The notes below the pieces were generated by a model. The model saw only the letters and a list, made by a program, of their open reading frames with translations, was not told where the DNA came from and did not search any database. This document shows, one piece after another, positions 23,113 to 34,925 of a stretch of 64,000 bases of DNA. This stretch comes from Rhyzopertha dominica (taxonomy: Eukaryota; Arthropoda; Insecta; Coleoptera; Bostrichidae). The DNA lies in the NCBI GenBank assembly GCA_025024175.1, contig QCXZ01000041.1, positions 24,671,786 through 24,735,785 on the forward strand, read 5' to 3'. The position numbers and the translations under genes are program-made. Each line of letters opens with the position of its first letter. The first letter of the stretch is position 1.

Positions 23113-23376
23113 TCAAAGAAAGCTCCCAATAGGCTTGACTTTTTCCGACACTTCCAACAATTGATATTCGTTCAACATTTGATTTCCTTCGTCAGGTTGG
23201 CTTTCTAATTGATCTGTGAATAAAGGTTCTATTTCATTATCAAGCATTATTTTAAATCCCGTTAATTTCAGTTCTGAAGAATTTACATAATGATCTTCTA
23301 GAAAAATACAAGGATTTTCATTACTCCATCGCTGAAGCACTATTTTGGATTTATTACAATCTTTTCTGTCATAATT
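23113..23376 (-). pseudogene. Unrecognised coding fragment, 88 open codons
   Basis: The minus frame is open from 23376 to a TGA at 23113. It reads IVLQRWSNENPCIFLEDHYV, then NSSELKLTGFKIMLDNEIEP, and ends EYQLLEVSEKVKPIGSFL. The acidic, balanced composition and lack of low complexity suggest it was once coding. There is no clear start; a stop lies just upstream at 23377-23379, so it may be a last exon, a retrocopy or part of an unknown mobile-element protein. I do not recognise the family. Confidence 0.35.
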
Positions 23377-23380
23377 TCAG

Positions 23381-23447
23381 ATGCAAATTGTCGCAGTTAT
23401 CTTCTTCGAGTTCCCGGCGAGTTTGGGGATAGAATTTGTACAGCTTT
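23381..23447 (+). other. Candidate small internal exon
   Basis: A pyrimidine-rich acceptor (TTTTCTGTCATAATTTCAG ending 23380) is followed by 67 open bases and a consensus donor GTAAGT at 23448. One frame reads NCRSYLLRVPGEFGDRICTA; the frame starting at ATG is also open. It lies on the opposite strand to the neighbouring coding fragment, so at most one is likely to be real. Short length makes chance possible. Confidence 0.25.
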
Positions 23448-25689
23448 GTAAGTTTCCTTACAGATGAATAAGAAATTCCAGTGGCTACGAAAGAAACTAG
23501 TTAGAGCCATCGCAAAATGACCAAATCCCTCAAGCCGGGTCATTAACTATCTTATTCACAGATGCTTTTTTTAATTAATACAGATCCAGTGTCCACGTTT
23601 ATGGTGCCGTTCGATAATACCTTTGCTATCCCACGAGCGCAGCTATACGCACAGTGCCGCAAATACCTTATGTCTACCTTTCTGACACTTGCGTAAACCA
23701 TTTTCACTGTGATTTCGACCAGAACGATCTTATTTGAAAAACTCACGCAATTTATGAGACTGTGTTGAACGGTGAATTGAAAACACAAGGCTGGTCACTT
23801 GGAGAGTCGTTTTATTAAAAAAATAAAAGATGTCTACCCTGCTAAGAAAGTAACCGCTATTCATTAAAAAATATCTCAAAAGTTGTCCCCCTGCAAAAAG
23901 TTTACCTGTTTGGTTGTTGGTTTTCCTGTATTTAAAGTAATTTAACCAGTTCTGTTTTAAAAAGAACTCACCCATGTGACTTCAACCGCCAATTTTATGA
24001 AACTGTTGCATACAAAAATAAATACATCATTTGAATGTATTTTTTGTGCAGTCCAATGATAATAGTAATGAAAGAAGAAGAAGAAAGGTATATTGAAAGC
24101 ACATATCGAAGCAAATTTTATGCATGATCGCAGTACATAATTTACTGCATTAAAATAACACCATAACTGAGAGCAATATATTAATCTACTTTTATTAATG
24201 CTGATAAGCCATTTCAGCTAATGATAAAAGACCTGCAAGTCATAAAAACGCTCCGTTAAAATGCAGGTATTTCTGCAAGTCGTACGTTATTTCATGCTTA
24301 AAACATCTTTATGTAATGAACCGCTATTAATTAATGCAGAATTATCTAATTTAGCATTTAAATAAATGCATACACGCAGTATAGTCGTGCGCTAATAGTG
24401 TTAATAATCTCATTATGACACATATTTTCTGAAATGCGTGCCTTTTTGCTAATGGGCGTTATATAATAATAATGAAGAAATTTAGGTCGCGCTAACCGTT
24501 ACACTACGATGATTCTAATAGAATAACCTGCTGTATTTTAAGCACTTTGAGAATGCAAGTAGTCGAGTAGATCTAGTATCGATTGAATAAGTAAAGTAAA
24601 TAAGGATTATCACAAAGCTTATGTTTGTAAAGGATCTGGGTAAATTTCTTTTACACTGGGAACATCAGGAAACTGTAAAACAACTTATCGTTTTCTAGAA
24701 TTAGTATGCCCAATTTCGACACTAATTAATGATTACTGTAACAAGCTACTGGAAACGCGGTGTTATTATTTATTTACTGGTAAAAAGAAAAAAGCAAGCT
24801 GTATAATTTTTTAATTCATTAAAAGCAATCAATTTAAAACAAACGGAAACAAACTAACAGCATAAAAATGAATAAAAAGAATTTACTAATTTTCCACTAG
24901 CAGCAAACTTAGCAAATTTATTGACACACTTTAATTACATAACCTATAGAATTTACGTTTCCTGCTCACTGATTTCCATTCATGCCGTCATTTCGACGGT
25001 TCCTTTCCATTCGAATTCTTCCTATGACATTTGCGTTTTTATCGACACAGATGAAGCGTGGAAGGTCGCAATATTTGTTTTCCTCTTGTATATGTAGATC
25101 TTGCTGTTATAAAATTCGACACTATTAACAAACATTGTCTCTAATAGTTAGTCAGCTAGGTGCCGAAAGAGATTTTAAAAAGATCACTTTAATTAACAAT
25201 TGAGAGCACGTCTATATGTAATAATTCAAAATATATTAAACAAGACATATCGAATACATACATGTCACATCAAAATTTGCCCATTAATGAATAAATGTCC
25301 AATAGCATTCGCGATTATTTTTCTTTTGACAATTATATTTAATCAAGTAACACATTTCCAGTTATAATAGTACATCTTATTAGTGTTCTATAGTGAAAGA
25401 ACAGTAATGTAGAAATATATTATAAATTTTCTGAGATATATTGAATTACGTTTCATATTAGGCTACACCAGTGATTCTTAACTTTTTCAACATCGTCACG
25501 CCTTTGTTCTGTTAGGAACTCTGATGTTACCCCCACTTAGAAGTTAACAAAACAAACACTGCAAACAAGTACAAATATTTTGAATAAATAAAAGTTAGTG
25601 AAAAGGTTGGAATTGTTTTGCATTCACAAGTTTTGTATCTTACGTTTAGTTGAGACGGTTTCTGGCCTTTGTTTTCAGTGTAACTAAAG
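23448..25689. other. Unassigned AT-rich DNA
   Basis: No gene or known element is recognised. The part 24240-24450 is dense in TAAT-type words, which are homeodomain-like, but such words are common in AT-rich DNA. Confidence 0.45.
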
Positions 25690-27365
25690 TTGAAACACCA
25701 CTCCCACATTTATACCAAATACCATAGATCTGCCGATCTGGTTAAGATAAATATATTAAGAAAACAATATAAAATTGAGTCCAGAGAAAACCATCAATCA
25801 TTCACCGCATCGTCGGAGGAAAATTTGAGAAGTAATACAAGAGAATTATTGTGGTCATATATTAAAATAAAAAAGAACGTATCCAGTATTCCAGGGAGTA
25901 TGGCTTTACAAGGCGTTGAATTGAGCACTCTTCAAGGCATTAATGGATGTGCATCGTACTTCAGTGGTGTATATGTAGGAGAACAGTTACATAATGTGTT
26001 GCATCACTTTGTGTTAAACAATAGTGATATTAAACATACAATGCATAAACTGAAAAGCAACTTTACCATGGGTCCCGATGGAATACTCGCCTTTCTAGTT
26101 AAGACTGTGTAAATAGCTTTAGTGACCTTATATGTCATATATTCAATGTATCTCTAAAGCGTGCCGCTTTTCCTAAAATATGGAAAACGGCTAAGGTTAT
26201 TCCAGTATTTAAAAATGGCGACAAGAATAACATAGAAAATTATAGACCTATAGCAATTCTGACAAATTTTAGTAAAATATTTGAAGCGTGCATATCCAAT
26301 ATTAGTAAGTTTCAGCATGGTTTTATGCAACGTAAATCGACAAAAACAAATCTTTGTTAGTTTGCACAGTTTGCTTCGGATGGACTCGATTTAAGAATAC
26401 AAACAGATGTTATATATACTTATTTGACAAAGGTATTCGACCTCGTAAATCATGACATTTTCTTATAAAAACTTTCTCTGCTGGGATTGTGTGAAAATTT
26501 ATTAAACTTTTTTGAATCGTTTTTGAAAGGTAGATGTCAATATGTCGAATGCGCTGGGCAACGATCCATTAGTTATCACACTCCTAGTGGGGTTACACAA
26601 AGCTCGAGTCTAGGTCCTATCCTCTCTACAGCTTTCTTTAATGATATTTTTAAATTGCTTCAATGTCAAGTATATGTTTATGTGGATGACCTAAAAAAAT
26701 AGCTAATAGGGTACTGTCTGATTCTGGTTGCAATAAATTGCAAACAGACGTGCTTATCTTTGTAAATTGGTGCGCTAAAAGTAAGTTAAGAATCAATATT
26801 GACAAATGTAAAATTATAACATTTAGAAGAAAACCTCACCCAATTATATTTAGATATACAATCAATGGCATTACAGTTGAAAGAGTATCTGTTATTAAGG
26901 ATTTAGGAATAACTTTGGACCAGGGCCTCACCTATGTACAAGTGCTATGAGAACCTTACGTTTTATCTGATTTTTGCAACACTGACACATTGTTATGCTT
27001 GTTCAATAGCTTAGTTCGTTCTAAACTCAAGTATGGCAGTGTTATTTGGAATCCTCATTATCATGTTTTTATTGCTCTCATTGAACGTATTCAGAGAAAA
27101 TGTCTTTATTGTATTTTAAAAAGTACTGCACATTTCCTGATCACAAATGTTCCACTACATTTTTGTGAAATGATTTTGGTTTGTCTACCTCACATAGTAG
27201 AAGAAAAGTAGCATGTAATTTATTCTTGTATAATCTAGTACATGGGTATATCGATAGTCCATGGCTTTTGGGGAAGGTAAATTTTCGTGTGCCTCGAATG
27301 GAAGGTCGTTGTTATATGACACATACATGATAAAAGGTACATCAACGTATTAACACATCCTAGAT
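25690..27365 (+). pseudogene. Jockey-like LINE reverse transcriptase relic
   Basis: The order is that of a non-LTR reverse transcriptase of the jockey group. A pre-RT segment contains ELLWSYIKIKKNVSSIPGSM. GPDGILAFLVKTV (about 26073-26111) matches GPDGIPxxLLK. FKNGDKNNIENYRPIAILTN (about 26212-26270) is RT motif 2a. SGVTQSSSLGPILSTAFFND (about 26585-26644) matches GVPQGSxLGPLLFLLFIND. YVYVDDLKK (26676-26702) is the catalytic YxDD. NIDKCKIITFRRK and VKDLGI-like LGITLD follow, then VRSKLKYGSVIWNPHY and a tail ending near PWLLGKVNFRVPRMEGRC. Several frameshifts and stops break it. The 5' end is truncated and no endonuclease domain is seen. Confidence 0.92.
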
Positions 27366-28590
27366 AATCGGAAGCTGATAATATTTGTGTCTGTTACTAC
27401 CAGCTTTTTAAGATTCAATACCTATTTTCAATATAAAAACCCAAAACTCATATCACAATCTTATGAATGTTTATTCGTTAAAATATAATGGTTGTAATAA
27501 GTTAGGTCGAGAAATTAAGTACTAGAATTAAAAGACATAAAATAGACATCCAAAATCGCAAAAACGACTTCAGTTATTTGCAATTATTGTTTTAACTACC
27601 AACTTAAATTTGACAATCTGATAGTTAATAAAAAACCGAAGTCAACTGGAAAAGTGAATTTTCTTAGAAATGACACATGTTAACAAATTCATACTATAAA
27701 TAAAGGAAGTCACACGCACACAACTAATCTAAAATATATGTATATAATGTTTTTGCGGAACCTGATTCAATAATTTTGTGGGACCAAAGTTTCACAATTT
27801 TTTTTAGGTGCACATTTTTATATTTCCAATCATTCGTTAACTCAGAGTAATCGAATAATGCACCATGACATTATAAGATGATGACGTAAACGTCGTTTTA
27901 TAGCCGTGGGCGTTAATACATTATTATGAGACCCAGCGGGCTATAATGAAATGTAAAAAAAATTAAAATAGTAAATACAAAGCTATGAGCTTATTCAAAG
28001 TTTTATCTAAATTTTGATGCTTACAATTTACAATACAGTTTAGTCATGTTTGTGTTGCGGCAGCAGGACGCCTTTTCGGCAACTTCTTCAATTTTATTTA
28101 TCATAATTCTGTGAAGATAGTTTATCTCTTTGAAAACCAACTGCCAAATGTCAAATAATTATCATTCTGTTTGTCCCTATTACCTTACGCGTTTCTATGA
28201 TAACGTGCCAATGTCTACCCATCATAAATATGAAATGCAGACTATTTTCTTTAAAAACGATAAGAGGTTATGTTATAATTTAATTTAAATTTCAATATAT
28301 TAATCTTGCATAAAGTTTTGTATGCATTGCGGGCGTAACTGATGTATATGGTCCTACAGCGCTTTCTAGTAAAAAAGCGCCTCGGCCCATAAAAATCTTA
28401 TTAAGCCCTTAATACATAAATAACTATTACAGCTTCAAGTTATTAAACCTGTGACACATACAGATTTCGCAAAATACATACACAGACCTTCATATGGAAT
28501 TCACCCTACTTCATATAAGATATTTAATAATTTTCAACCCTTTAATCTTGATTGCAGAATTTTAACTTTGTTAAAATCTAGTTATCAAAT
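27366..28590. other. Unassigned AT-rich DNA
   Basis: No gene is seen. The first part may be 3' untranslated sequence of the preceding LINE. A small palindrome GACGTAAACGTC lies at about 27884. Confidence 0.4.
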
Positions 28591-29340
28591 AAAGAATATG
28601 AATTATTTAATGAGAGACTAAAATTTATTCCAACGAAAAATATTAAATTAATTATATCAACTTATTTGCGGATGATTGTGTTGTTATTCTTGAAAATCTA
28701 AATTGTGAAATTAAAAACACTTTAATACCATGTATAAATTAATTCTGAATAAAACTTAAAATTAAAACGGAGCAACCTGACATGAGTTCGGGTAAATTTA
28801 AATTACTTTTAGAAATTAACAAGATAGTTAAAGATTGTCCTTCTTTTCTAAAGCAAAATGTCTCGTTATTTCAGATAAAAATAGTAAGTAATATTAATAA
28901 AGTTTTTATTTGAAAGTGACCAAACAAATTTAATTCAAAATTACACAAATTGTTGGATAGACTTGAACGAACTTTAAAATTTTTGATTGCAAGAAGTAAC
29001 AGATTATTCATATGAACCCTTCAACACCTAGACTTTATGGTCTCCTAAAATTCATAAAAAAGCGTTGGTCTATTAGACCATTTATTTCACATACAAATTA
29101 GTAAAGTGGTTGAATTTAGCTTTCGGTGAAGTTCTAAATTTTGATATTTTATTTTCTACTAAAAACATTTTAAATTGGACTTACAAATTCAGTACTCTTG
29201 ATATTCTTAAAGATTTATTTCTAATTTCTTTCCGTGTATAAAAATCTATTTCCTTCTATTTCTCCTAAAGATTGTATTTAAATCTTTAGTGATGTACTTT
29301 TCCAAATTCTGATCACTTCTCGCACCAGCCCTGATCTCTA
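28591..29340 (+). pseudogene. Penelope-like element reverse transcriptase relic
   Basis: YELFNERLKFIPTKN (about 28597-28641) matches the N-terminal GLxFxPTP region of Penelope-type RTs. ADDCVVILENL (about 28673-28705) matches the ADKGNxVVIL motif. PSTPRLYGLLKIHKKA (about 29019-29066) is the highly diagnostic PxxPxxYGLPKIHK signature. KNLFPSISPKDCI (about 29242-29280) matches the VSFDVVSLFPSIP motif at the first catalytic aspartate. Frameshifts, deletions and stops break it, and the GIY-YIG endonuclease end is missing. Penelope-like elements are known to carry hammerhead ribozymes in their terminal repeats, which is relevant to the ribozyme elements in this window, but no hammerhead was found next to this relic. 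Confidence 0.85.
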
Positions 29341-29945
29341 ATAACAAATATTTAAAACAATTTGTGTGTTTTTGATTTAATTTGAAAAGTTTGTAACAGA
29401 TTTATTACTGATGCAGAAATCATACTTCACTATGGGATTAGGGACCCGTCACAAAGTTTTGATGGTGCCTCCTCGTAGTAGAGATTACCAACTCCGTGAA
29501 GACGGCGGGCTTCAAAAAATGGACATGAACGATTAAAATAATGTATTAAGGACGGGGCGATCAGAATGATACTCAGTCCGTAGATATATATAATAATATA
29601 TAACGAGTAGAACGTAGGATAGTCGCCACAATTAACATACGAATTGAATCCTATCTTAATGGGTACGCACCAGTGACATATACATATTTTTAATCAAATC
29701 TTATTTTATAGATGGTCACTTATAACTATTGTTGTTTCTTATCCGAGGTAGCTGAGCATAGTAAAAAAAACTATAGAACTAAATACGATGTGTTTGTTAA
29801 ATTACCAACAGTGAAGTACAAAAATTCGCCTGTCAATGACAATTTTAATGAACTTATCGTACTACTCCAATAAACGATGGTTCATATGGTATAATTCTGC
29901 GCCGCTTCTCCAAGAGCTAAAGAATCTCAATCCAAGCCAAGCTGG

Positions 29946-30036
29946 TGACGTAGGCGTGATGACGTCCTCAACGACGTAAGGTGGGTATCAAAAACCTCAA
30001 ACGGTGACGTCAGAACGCTGACGTCGTGTGACGCCG
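29946..30036. promoter_or_regulatory. Cluster of CRE/ATF-type TGACGT motifs
   Basis: TGACGT occurs at 29946, 29960, 30005 (as the palindrome TGACGTCA) and 30019, with near-matches CGACGTAA at about 29972 and TGACGCCG at 30029. This density in 91 bp is striking for AT-rich DNA. It could be a promoter or enhancer, and GGGTAAGC at about 30052 could be a donor of a first exon, but TGACGTCA is also part of transposon ends at 44657 and 45677, so a mobile-element origin is possible. Confidence 0.3.
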
Positions 30037-32599
30037 TTTCCTGCATTTTCGGGTAAGCGAGCTAGAGCAAACGTATAAACAATGATTTTGACGAAGTCCT
30101 TGCCTTATTCTTCAGACTGTAGTAAAGCTGAAAAATGGTTGGTAAAAGAAGAGAAAAATTTCACCACACAAACGCGATGAAATCGGCGGATCCTTTAAAA
30201 GACAAAAATATCTAGGACCATGAGCAAAGCGGCGCTGTACTCTCAAAAAAACCTGACTTGACCTGACCTGCCGACGTGAAAGAACTACAACTAGCGCAAC
30301 ACAACAAGTCGACCATTTGAAAACCATTAGCTTTTGCACCAAAATTCCGTATGCTGATCTACCAATCTGCTAGCGAGGACCGCCGAAAAATAACGAGCAA
30401 AAACAATAATAAAAAAGACTGCGATAGAAATAAATTTGTACTCTTCCACTTAGTGAAACAATTATAATATTATTTATATCCTTACAAATTATTCAGATTC
30501 ATATAAAATGAGCTATAGCTCATTAAGCTCAGTCTTTGCAAACCCATATTTTGCGACTACAAATGGTTGGAACTTCTATCCCCACTCATAGAGTTGTCAT
30601 AACCATTATACAAAAAAAGGTAAAGAAGTAAACAAAGATTATGATTCTCCCTTGGTCAATTCGTTCTCACCCTACGACTNGTTATGCCCNGTTGCGGCTC
30701 ATCAGGCAGGGGTAAAGAGCAAATTGACCAAAGCAGACCGTCGCCTTTAATCGCGGACGGCGGACGGCGGACTGGATACGAGAATATGTGGGCAGATTCC
30801 CTCAGTGTCTTCTAAGCGGAACCCTGCGAGCTATTTTATATTTTAATGTGTGTTTTCCAACCTAGCTTTCGCGGCGGTACAATCTCAACCACAAGGTAGG
30901 TAGATTCAACACGACCTAGGCCAGGACAAGCCAATTCCAAAAAAAACTTTAATATACACCTTCTTAAAGTTATCGTCCTAGATGGTAAATATGTCATTCT
31001 TCTGCAAATATGTTTCCATAATTTGTGCGAGATTGTTTTAAATATTATGTTCCGATAACTGAGGTATTTCAGATTTTAGGAGGTACTTCTCCTTTTCGCC
31101 TACATTCGCTTGACACCTTTTAGGTGAAGGTGTTATAATAGATTACCATAGGTTCACCCCCTCTGACAACTGCCTTCAACATTATATTATTATATAGAAG
31201 AGTAAATTTTTTATTGACATAAAATTCATTTTCCCTTTGTCGAAAATTAATAAGACTTGAACTAGTGTGTCGTTTCCTCAACCTCCAATATTATCTTTCA
31301 TAAATAGATATATATTACTAGTACTTAGTCATTATTTTATCAATAAACTTATCCGGTTAAAATATTTTGCTGGTTTATAAGTAGATAAACTATTATTTTT
31401 GAGACACCCTTTGCACATCTTAAAATTACGTAATGATCGGGTTTAGTGCAACAGTTTCTTTGCAAAGGATTTTGTTTCAGTACAGTACGGCGTTTCCGCC
31501 TTTTCAAAGTAGGCGATGCTTACTTCCCGTTTAAACTAAAATGTCAAAGGAGTGAACAAGCGGACATCCGACGTGCATTCACTTAAGGCTCACTTACGGA
31601 ACAATTTCTCTGAACGGTCATTTCAACAGAGAGCCGCAATCCAAACGTTCCTTATTTATTTCAACGAATTATATGTCAAGTGGTTTGTAAACAGCACTAT
31701 GGCGTCACGTAGATATCCAGGAATACCCAGCGACATCGGGAAATTGCGCAAATGTTTTCGTGTCGGTATCCGGTGTATGCGTGCTCACTACAGAATCTGA
31801 TATTTGATCAAGTCGGCCAAGCAAATTATAAGTGAAGATAAGTAATCAGCGCATATCTCACTTGATGGTAAAACAGCTTATGATGCATTGGATCGTGATT
31901 ACATTTCCTCGTTTGTAAAAATAAGTCTGTCTGAAAATACATAATAGTAGCACTTGAACAGGAATGATGACGTATTTATTTAACACACAGTTAGTAACCA
32001 CCTGCCATGGCAGAAAGCGGTGCGCGATGTATCACAAGATAAATCAAATCTTCCTATAAACCAGCTACACTAGGTTTTAATAATTTTGGATAAATGTGTA
32101 TTTTTTATTAATCATGTGTTCAGTTTTCGATTCTCAACAGAAATTTTGTTCAAGGTGAACAAAAAAAAGCAATAAAACTTTCATAATGTGCTGCTCTAAT
32201 GGCGGGTATTGCAACACTCCCTAAGTCAGCAAGGCATAGTCCGAATCAAGTGGTTGATGCCTTCTTGTAGTAACCAGTCTCAGCGCAATTAAACACATTG
32301 GCGATTGGTCTGCTTTGGTTCGTTAATTTGAGCCTACAGTTCGGGTTCGTCATTTTGGGACTCATCAGACAGACGTACCAACTGGTATCAGAACAACTAT
32401 TGTGCACAGGCAGCATCTTAATTTAAATATCTCTTACATTAATTAAAAAAAAACAACAGCAGATAAAAGAACAAAACGATAGCAACGAATAAAACAGATA
32501 CAGGATCATGCAAACGAAAGCTCATGGTTAACATAATTGTTTGGGATTGTTATGTATAATACAGGAAATCATGAAGAAACAGGTAAGTGTCGAGAATAG
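30037..32599. other. Unassigned DNA
   Basis: No gene is recognised. The stretch 31480-31800 has an open frame of 82 codons (plus) with no known motif. A TTGACCTGACCTG run at about 30259 resembles repeated nuclear-receptor half-sites. The minus strand near 32350 has CTGATGA and a following CGAA but no complete hammerhead. Confidence 0.4.
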
Positions 32600-33850
32600 T
32601 TGTCATTTTCTTGCAAACAGTTGAACTCTTTCCCAAAGGTTCTGTCTGCATTAGGAGATCGCGATTTAATTGAAAACTATCGCCCAATTGCTATCATATC
32701 TAATTTTGCCAAAATATTTGAGGCAATTTTAGTCAATAATCTGTATAACCACATTTTTAATCAGGTGTCTTATAACCAGCATAGTTTCATACCAGGTAAA
32801 TCTCCAACTACTAATCTTTGTGAATATGTACAGATTATTTCTAATGCTCTTAATGAAGCAAGTGGACGTAATATATAACGATCTGTCCAGGGCATTCGAT
32901 GCAGTTGATCATCATTGTCTACTTTAAAAAATTGAGTTTTTTGTTTATGTAATAATATAGTAAATCTATTAGATCATTACTTTCGTCGTAGTATGGTGAT
33001 TATAGTGACTAAAAATCCAATACATACTTAACAGCTAGCGGTGACACTCAGGGCTCAAATCTAGGCCCTATATTATTCTTGTTGTATTTTAATGATGCCC
33101 TTTCGCAATTTAGTTGTACCGTCTATGTTTATGCTGCTTTGAAAATTGCTAAATGTATAGATTCCGTTGAAGATTGTAAAATTTAGCAAATCGACTCAAA
33201 CAATTTTAATTTGTGGTATATTAAAAACAAATAAAGCATCAATGTCGCCAAATGCAAGGCAATTAGTTTTACTAAAAGGCATAAACGAGCTACATATCGG
33301 TATGTGTTAGTTTGGGTGTTATATTGGATTCCCAGCTGTCATTTGCTCTTCACAATCAGCACATACGTGCGCAAGCTTAGAAGATGCGGGGCTTTATTGT
33401 CAGGAATACCAGAGAGTTCAGTAATGTTGAATGTTTAATAAAACTATTTTTTTGCTTTTGTAAGAAGTAAATTGGAATATTGTTCAGTGATTTGCGGTCC
33501 AAATTATGCAGCTATAGACCGGGTGCAAAGAAAGTTTTGTAAATATCTATGTTTTATTAAGCATAATAATAATTCGAGATATAACTTGACTTTTGAACCT
33601 CTGTTTTCCAGCACTAACCAACAGTTTAATTCACTTGTAAATGACATGGTTAGATGTCACAATGACATATGTGAAAATGTTGATATTTTTGTTAAAAATT
33701 TAAATAATTTTGTAAAAAAAACTGAAACACTAATGTTATGACTGTATAACTCTGTAATAGCAGTTGTGCATTATTTTATGTGTTTCTGAAGGTAACTTAT
33801 GTTTTATAACTTGTAAAACGTTGTTTCGGTAACTCTTACCTAAAATAATG
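32600..33850 (+). pseudogene. Jockey-like LINE reverse transcriptase relic, second copy
   Basis: LGDRDLIENYRPIAIISNFA and then KIFEAILVNNLY (about 32650-32750) give the same RT motif as the copy at 26.2 kb. SYNQHSFIPGKSPTTNL and DLSRAFDAVDHHCL (about 32885-32925) follow; the latter is the catalytic aspartate motif DLSKAFDxVDH. Next come GDTQGSNLGPILFLLYFND (about 33040-33100), YVYAALKIAK (about 33124, where the YADD site has lost one codon and is YAAL), and NVAKCKAISFTKRHKR. The tail has DRVQRKFCKYLCFIKH (33511-33560). The 3' end is near 33870, after about 100 bp of untranslated sequence. Multiple frameshifts are present. It is close in sequence to the 25.7-kb relic but a separate insertion. 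Confidence 0.9.
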
Positions 33851-33889
33851 CAGAAGGTTTGTCCGTTAAGGTGGCCGTTGAAAAAGAAG

Positions 33890-34240
33890 AAGATGATTGT
33901 CCAAAATTCCAGTCAAACATTTATTGACTAGCGATGTGGTCCATATACAGATCGAAGACGATCGTATTTTGGCCATCGTGAAAGTTGTGCCTGTTTACAA
34001 ACAAATTGTGTTGAAATGTTGCTTCGTCAGATAATAATACGTTTTTAAAGAAATTCTGTTACCGGCTCATTGACAGAAGATTCGTCACATATTTAATTCA
34101 CCTACCAGCAATTCCTGATGTAACTGGATGTGGTAAGGTTTAGACCTTTGCTGATGGAGTATTCTATGTATTGTTGATTTTGTAATACCTCATAGAGTAC
34201 TTATTTCACGAACACTTGAATGCTAGTTTTCCAGATATAT
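33890..34240 (-). pseudogene. Mariner-like transposase relic, third copy
   Basis: The minus strand reads SVREISTL, then ITKSTIHRILHQQRSKPYHI, then QLHQEL (about 34110-34220): the helix-turn-helix end and the HPYHIxLHQEL motif of insect mariner-like transposases. Near 33970-34015, DEATFQHNLFVNRHNFH is the first catalytic aspartate block. Stops and frame changes show it is dead. It begins a few tens of bases beyond the 3' end of the LINE relic at 32600-33850. Nothing C-terminal to the first catalytic block is visible. Confidence 0.78.
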
Positions 34241-34599
34241 TATGTTTTCTTCAGTATCGCGGTGTGAGGTAAATTTTTAGGGTAACACACCTGTCTACTG
34301 CTTTTAAACCTTCTTCGGGAGAAGATTTCCTGGAGAAGTCTTATATTCGGAAAGCGTACAGCTTACCTTCTGGAAGCTAACAACGGATTTTTATCACATT
34401 CTCCAATAATAAAACCATATCAATTTAAAAAATCAGCAAGACACCCACGACAAAACGCAAACTAACTTGTCGCAATAATCACAGTTTCTAATAGGACACA
34501 ATCACCAACTGTCAGATGCTACCGTAACTTGATGTCTATTGAAAAAATAGAAAATTTCTCGAAACCTATAAGTAGGGCATATTGACAACCTTACATCAC

Positions 34600-34925
34600 A
34601 TGAAATGCACCTGTGGCTGCGAAGCCTGTACACTGAACCAAAGAGAAATAAATAAGCTGCTAGTGTGGGGACATAAAAGATTGGGTGTTACATACGGCCT
34701 CTGCAAAGATATAAAGATAAATTAATGGAGACGTAGGCATAATAGTGAATTAAAACAACTTACTGGAAGGAAAACTTAGTAAGATAGATAAAATCTAATC
34801 GTTTAAGACGGACATGGTATGCTATGAGGAGAGCGGACGTCCTCGTAAAGGAAATTGGCGCACAGGATTGGCAATACTGGAGAGAAGATGCCAAAACTCA
34901 CGAGAAGTTGTACAAGCAGAGATGA
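34600..34925 (+). pseudogene. LINE C-terminal fragment (endonuclease/RT type)
   Basis: GCEACTLNQREINKLLVWGH (about 34617-34676) matches the YGSExWTLxxxxxxxLxxxER motif after the RT domain of RTE/jockey-type LINEs. YGLCKDIKIN and WRRRHNSELKQL follow. After a frameshift come IKSNRLRRTWYAMRRAD (motif RLRWxGHVxRR) and WREDAKTHEKL (about 34880-34910), matching the closing WRxxVxxAKTHxGL. It is a 5'-truncated, frameshifted copy from a different LINE group than the jockey-like relics. Confidence 0.8.

Noticed and set aside
24240..24450. Homeodomain-site-rich enhancer
   Set aside because: TAAT words are expected often at this AT content; no conservation evidence is available.
30259..30272. Nuclear receptor response element (TGACCT repeats)
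   Set aside because: Similar hexamer repeats recur at several unrelated places in the window and spacing is not standard.
32340..32400. Minus strand CTGATGAGTCCC...TGACGAA resembling a further hammerhead
   Set aside because: Stem II is only about 3 bp, the base after GAA is C instead of A, and no stem I or cleavage triplet can be matched. A covariance-model search would settle it.
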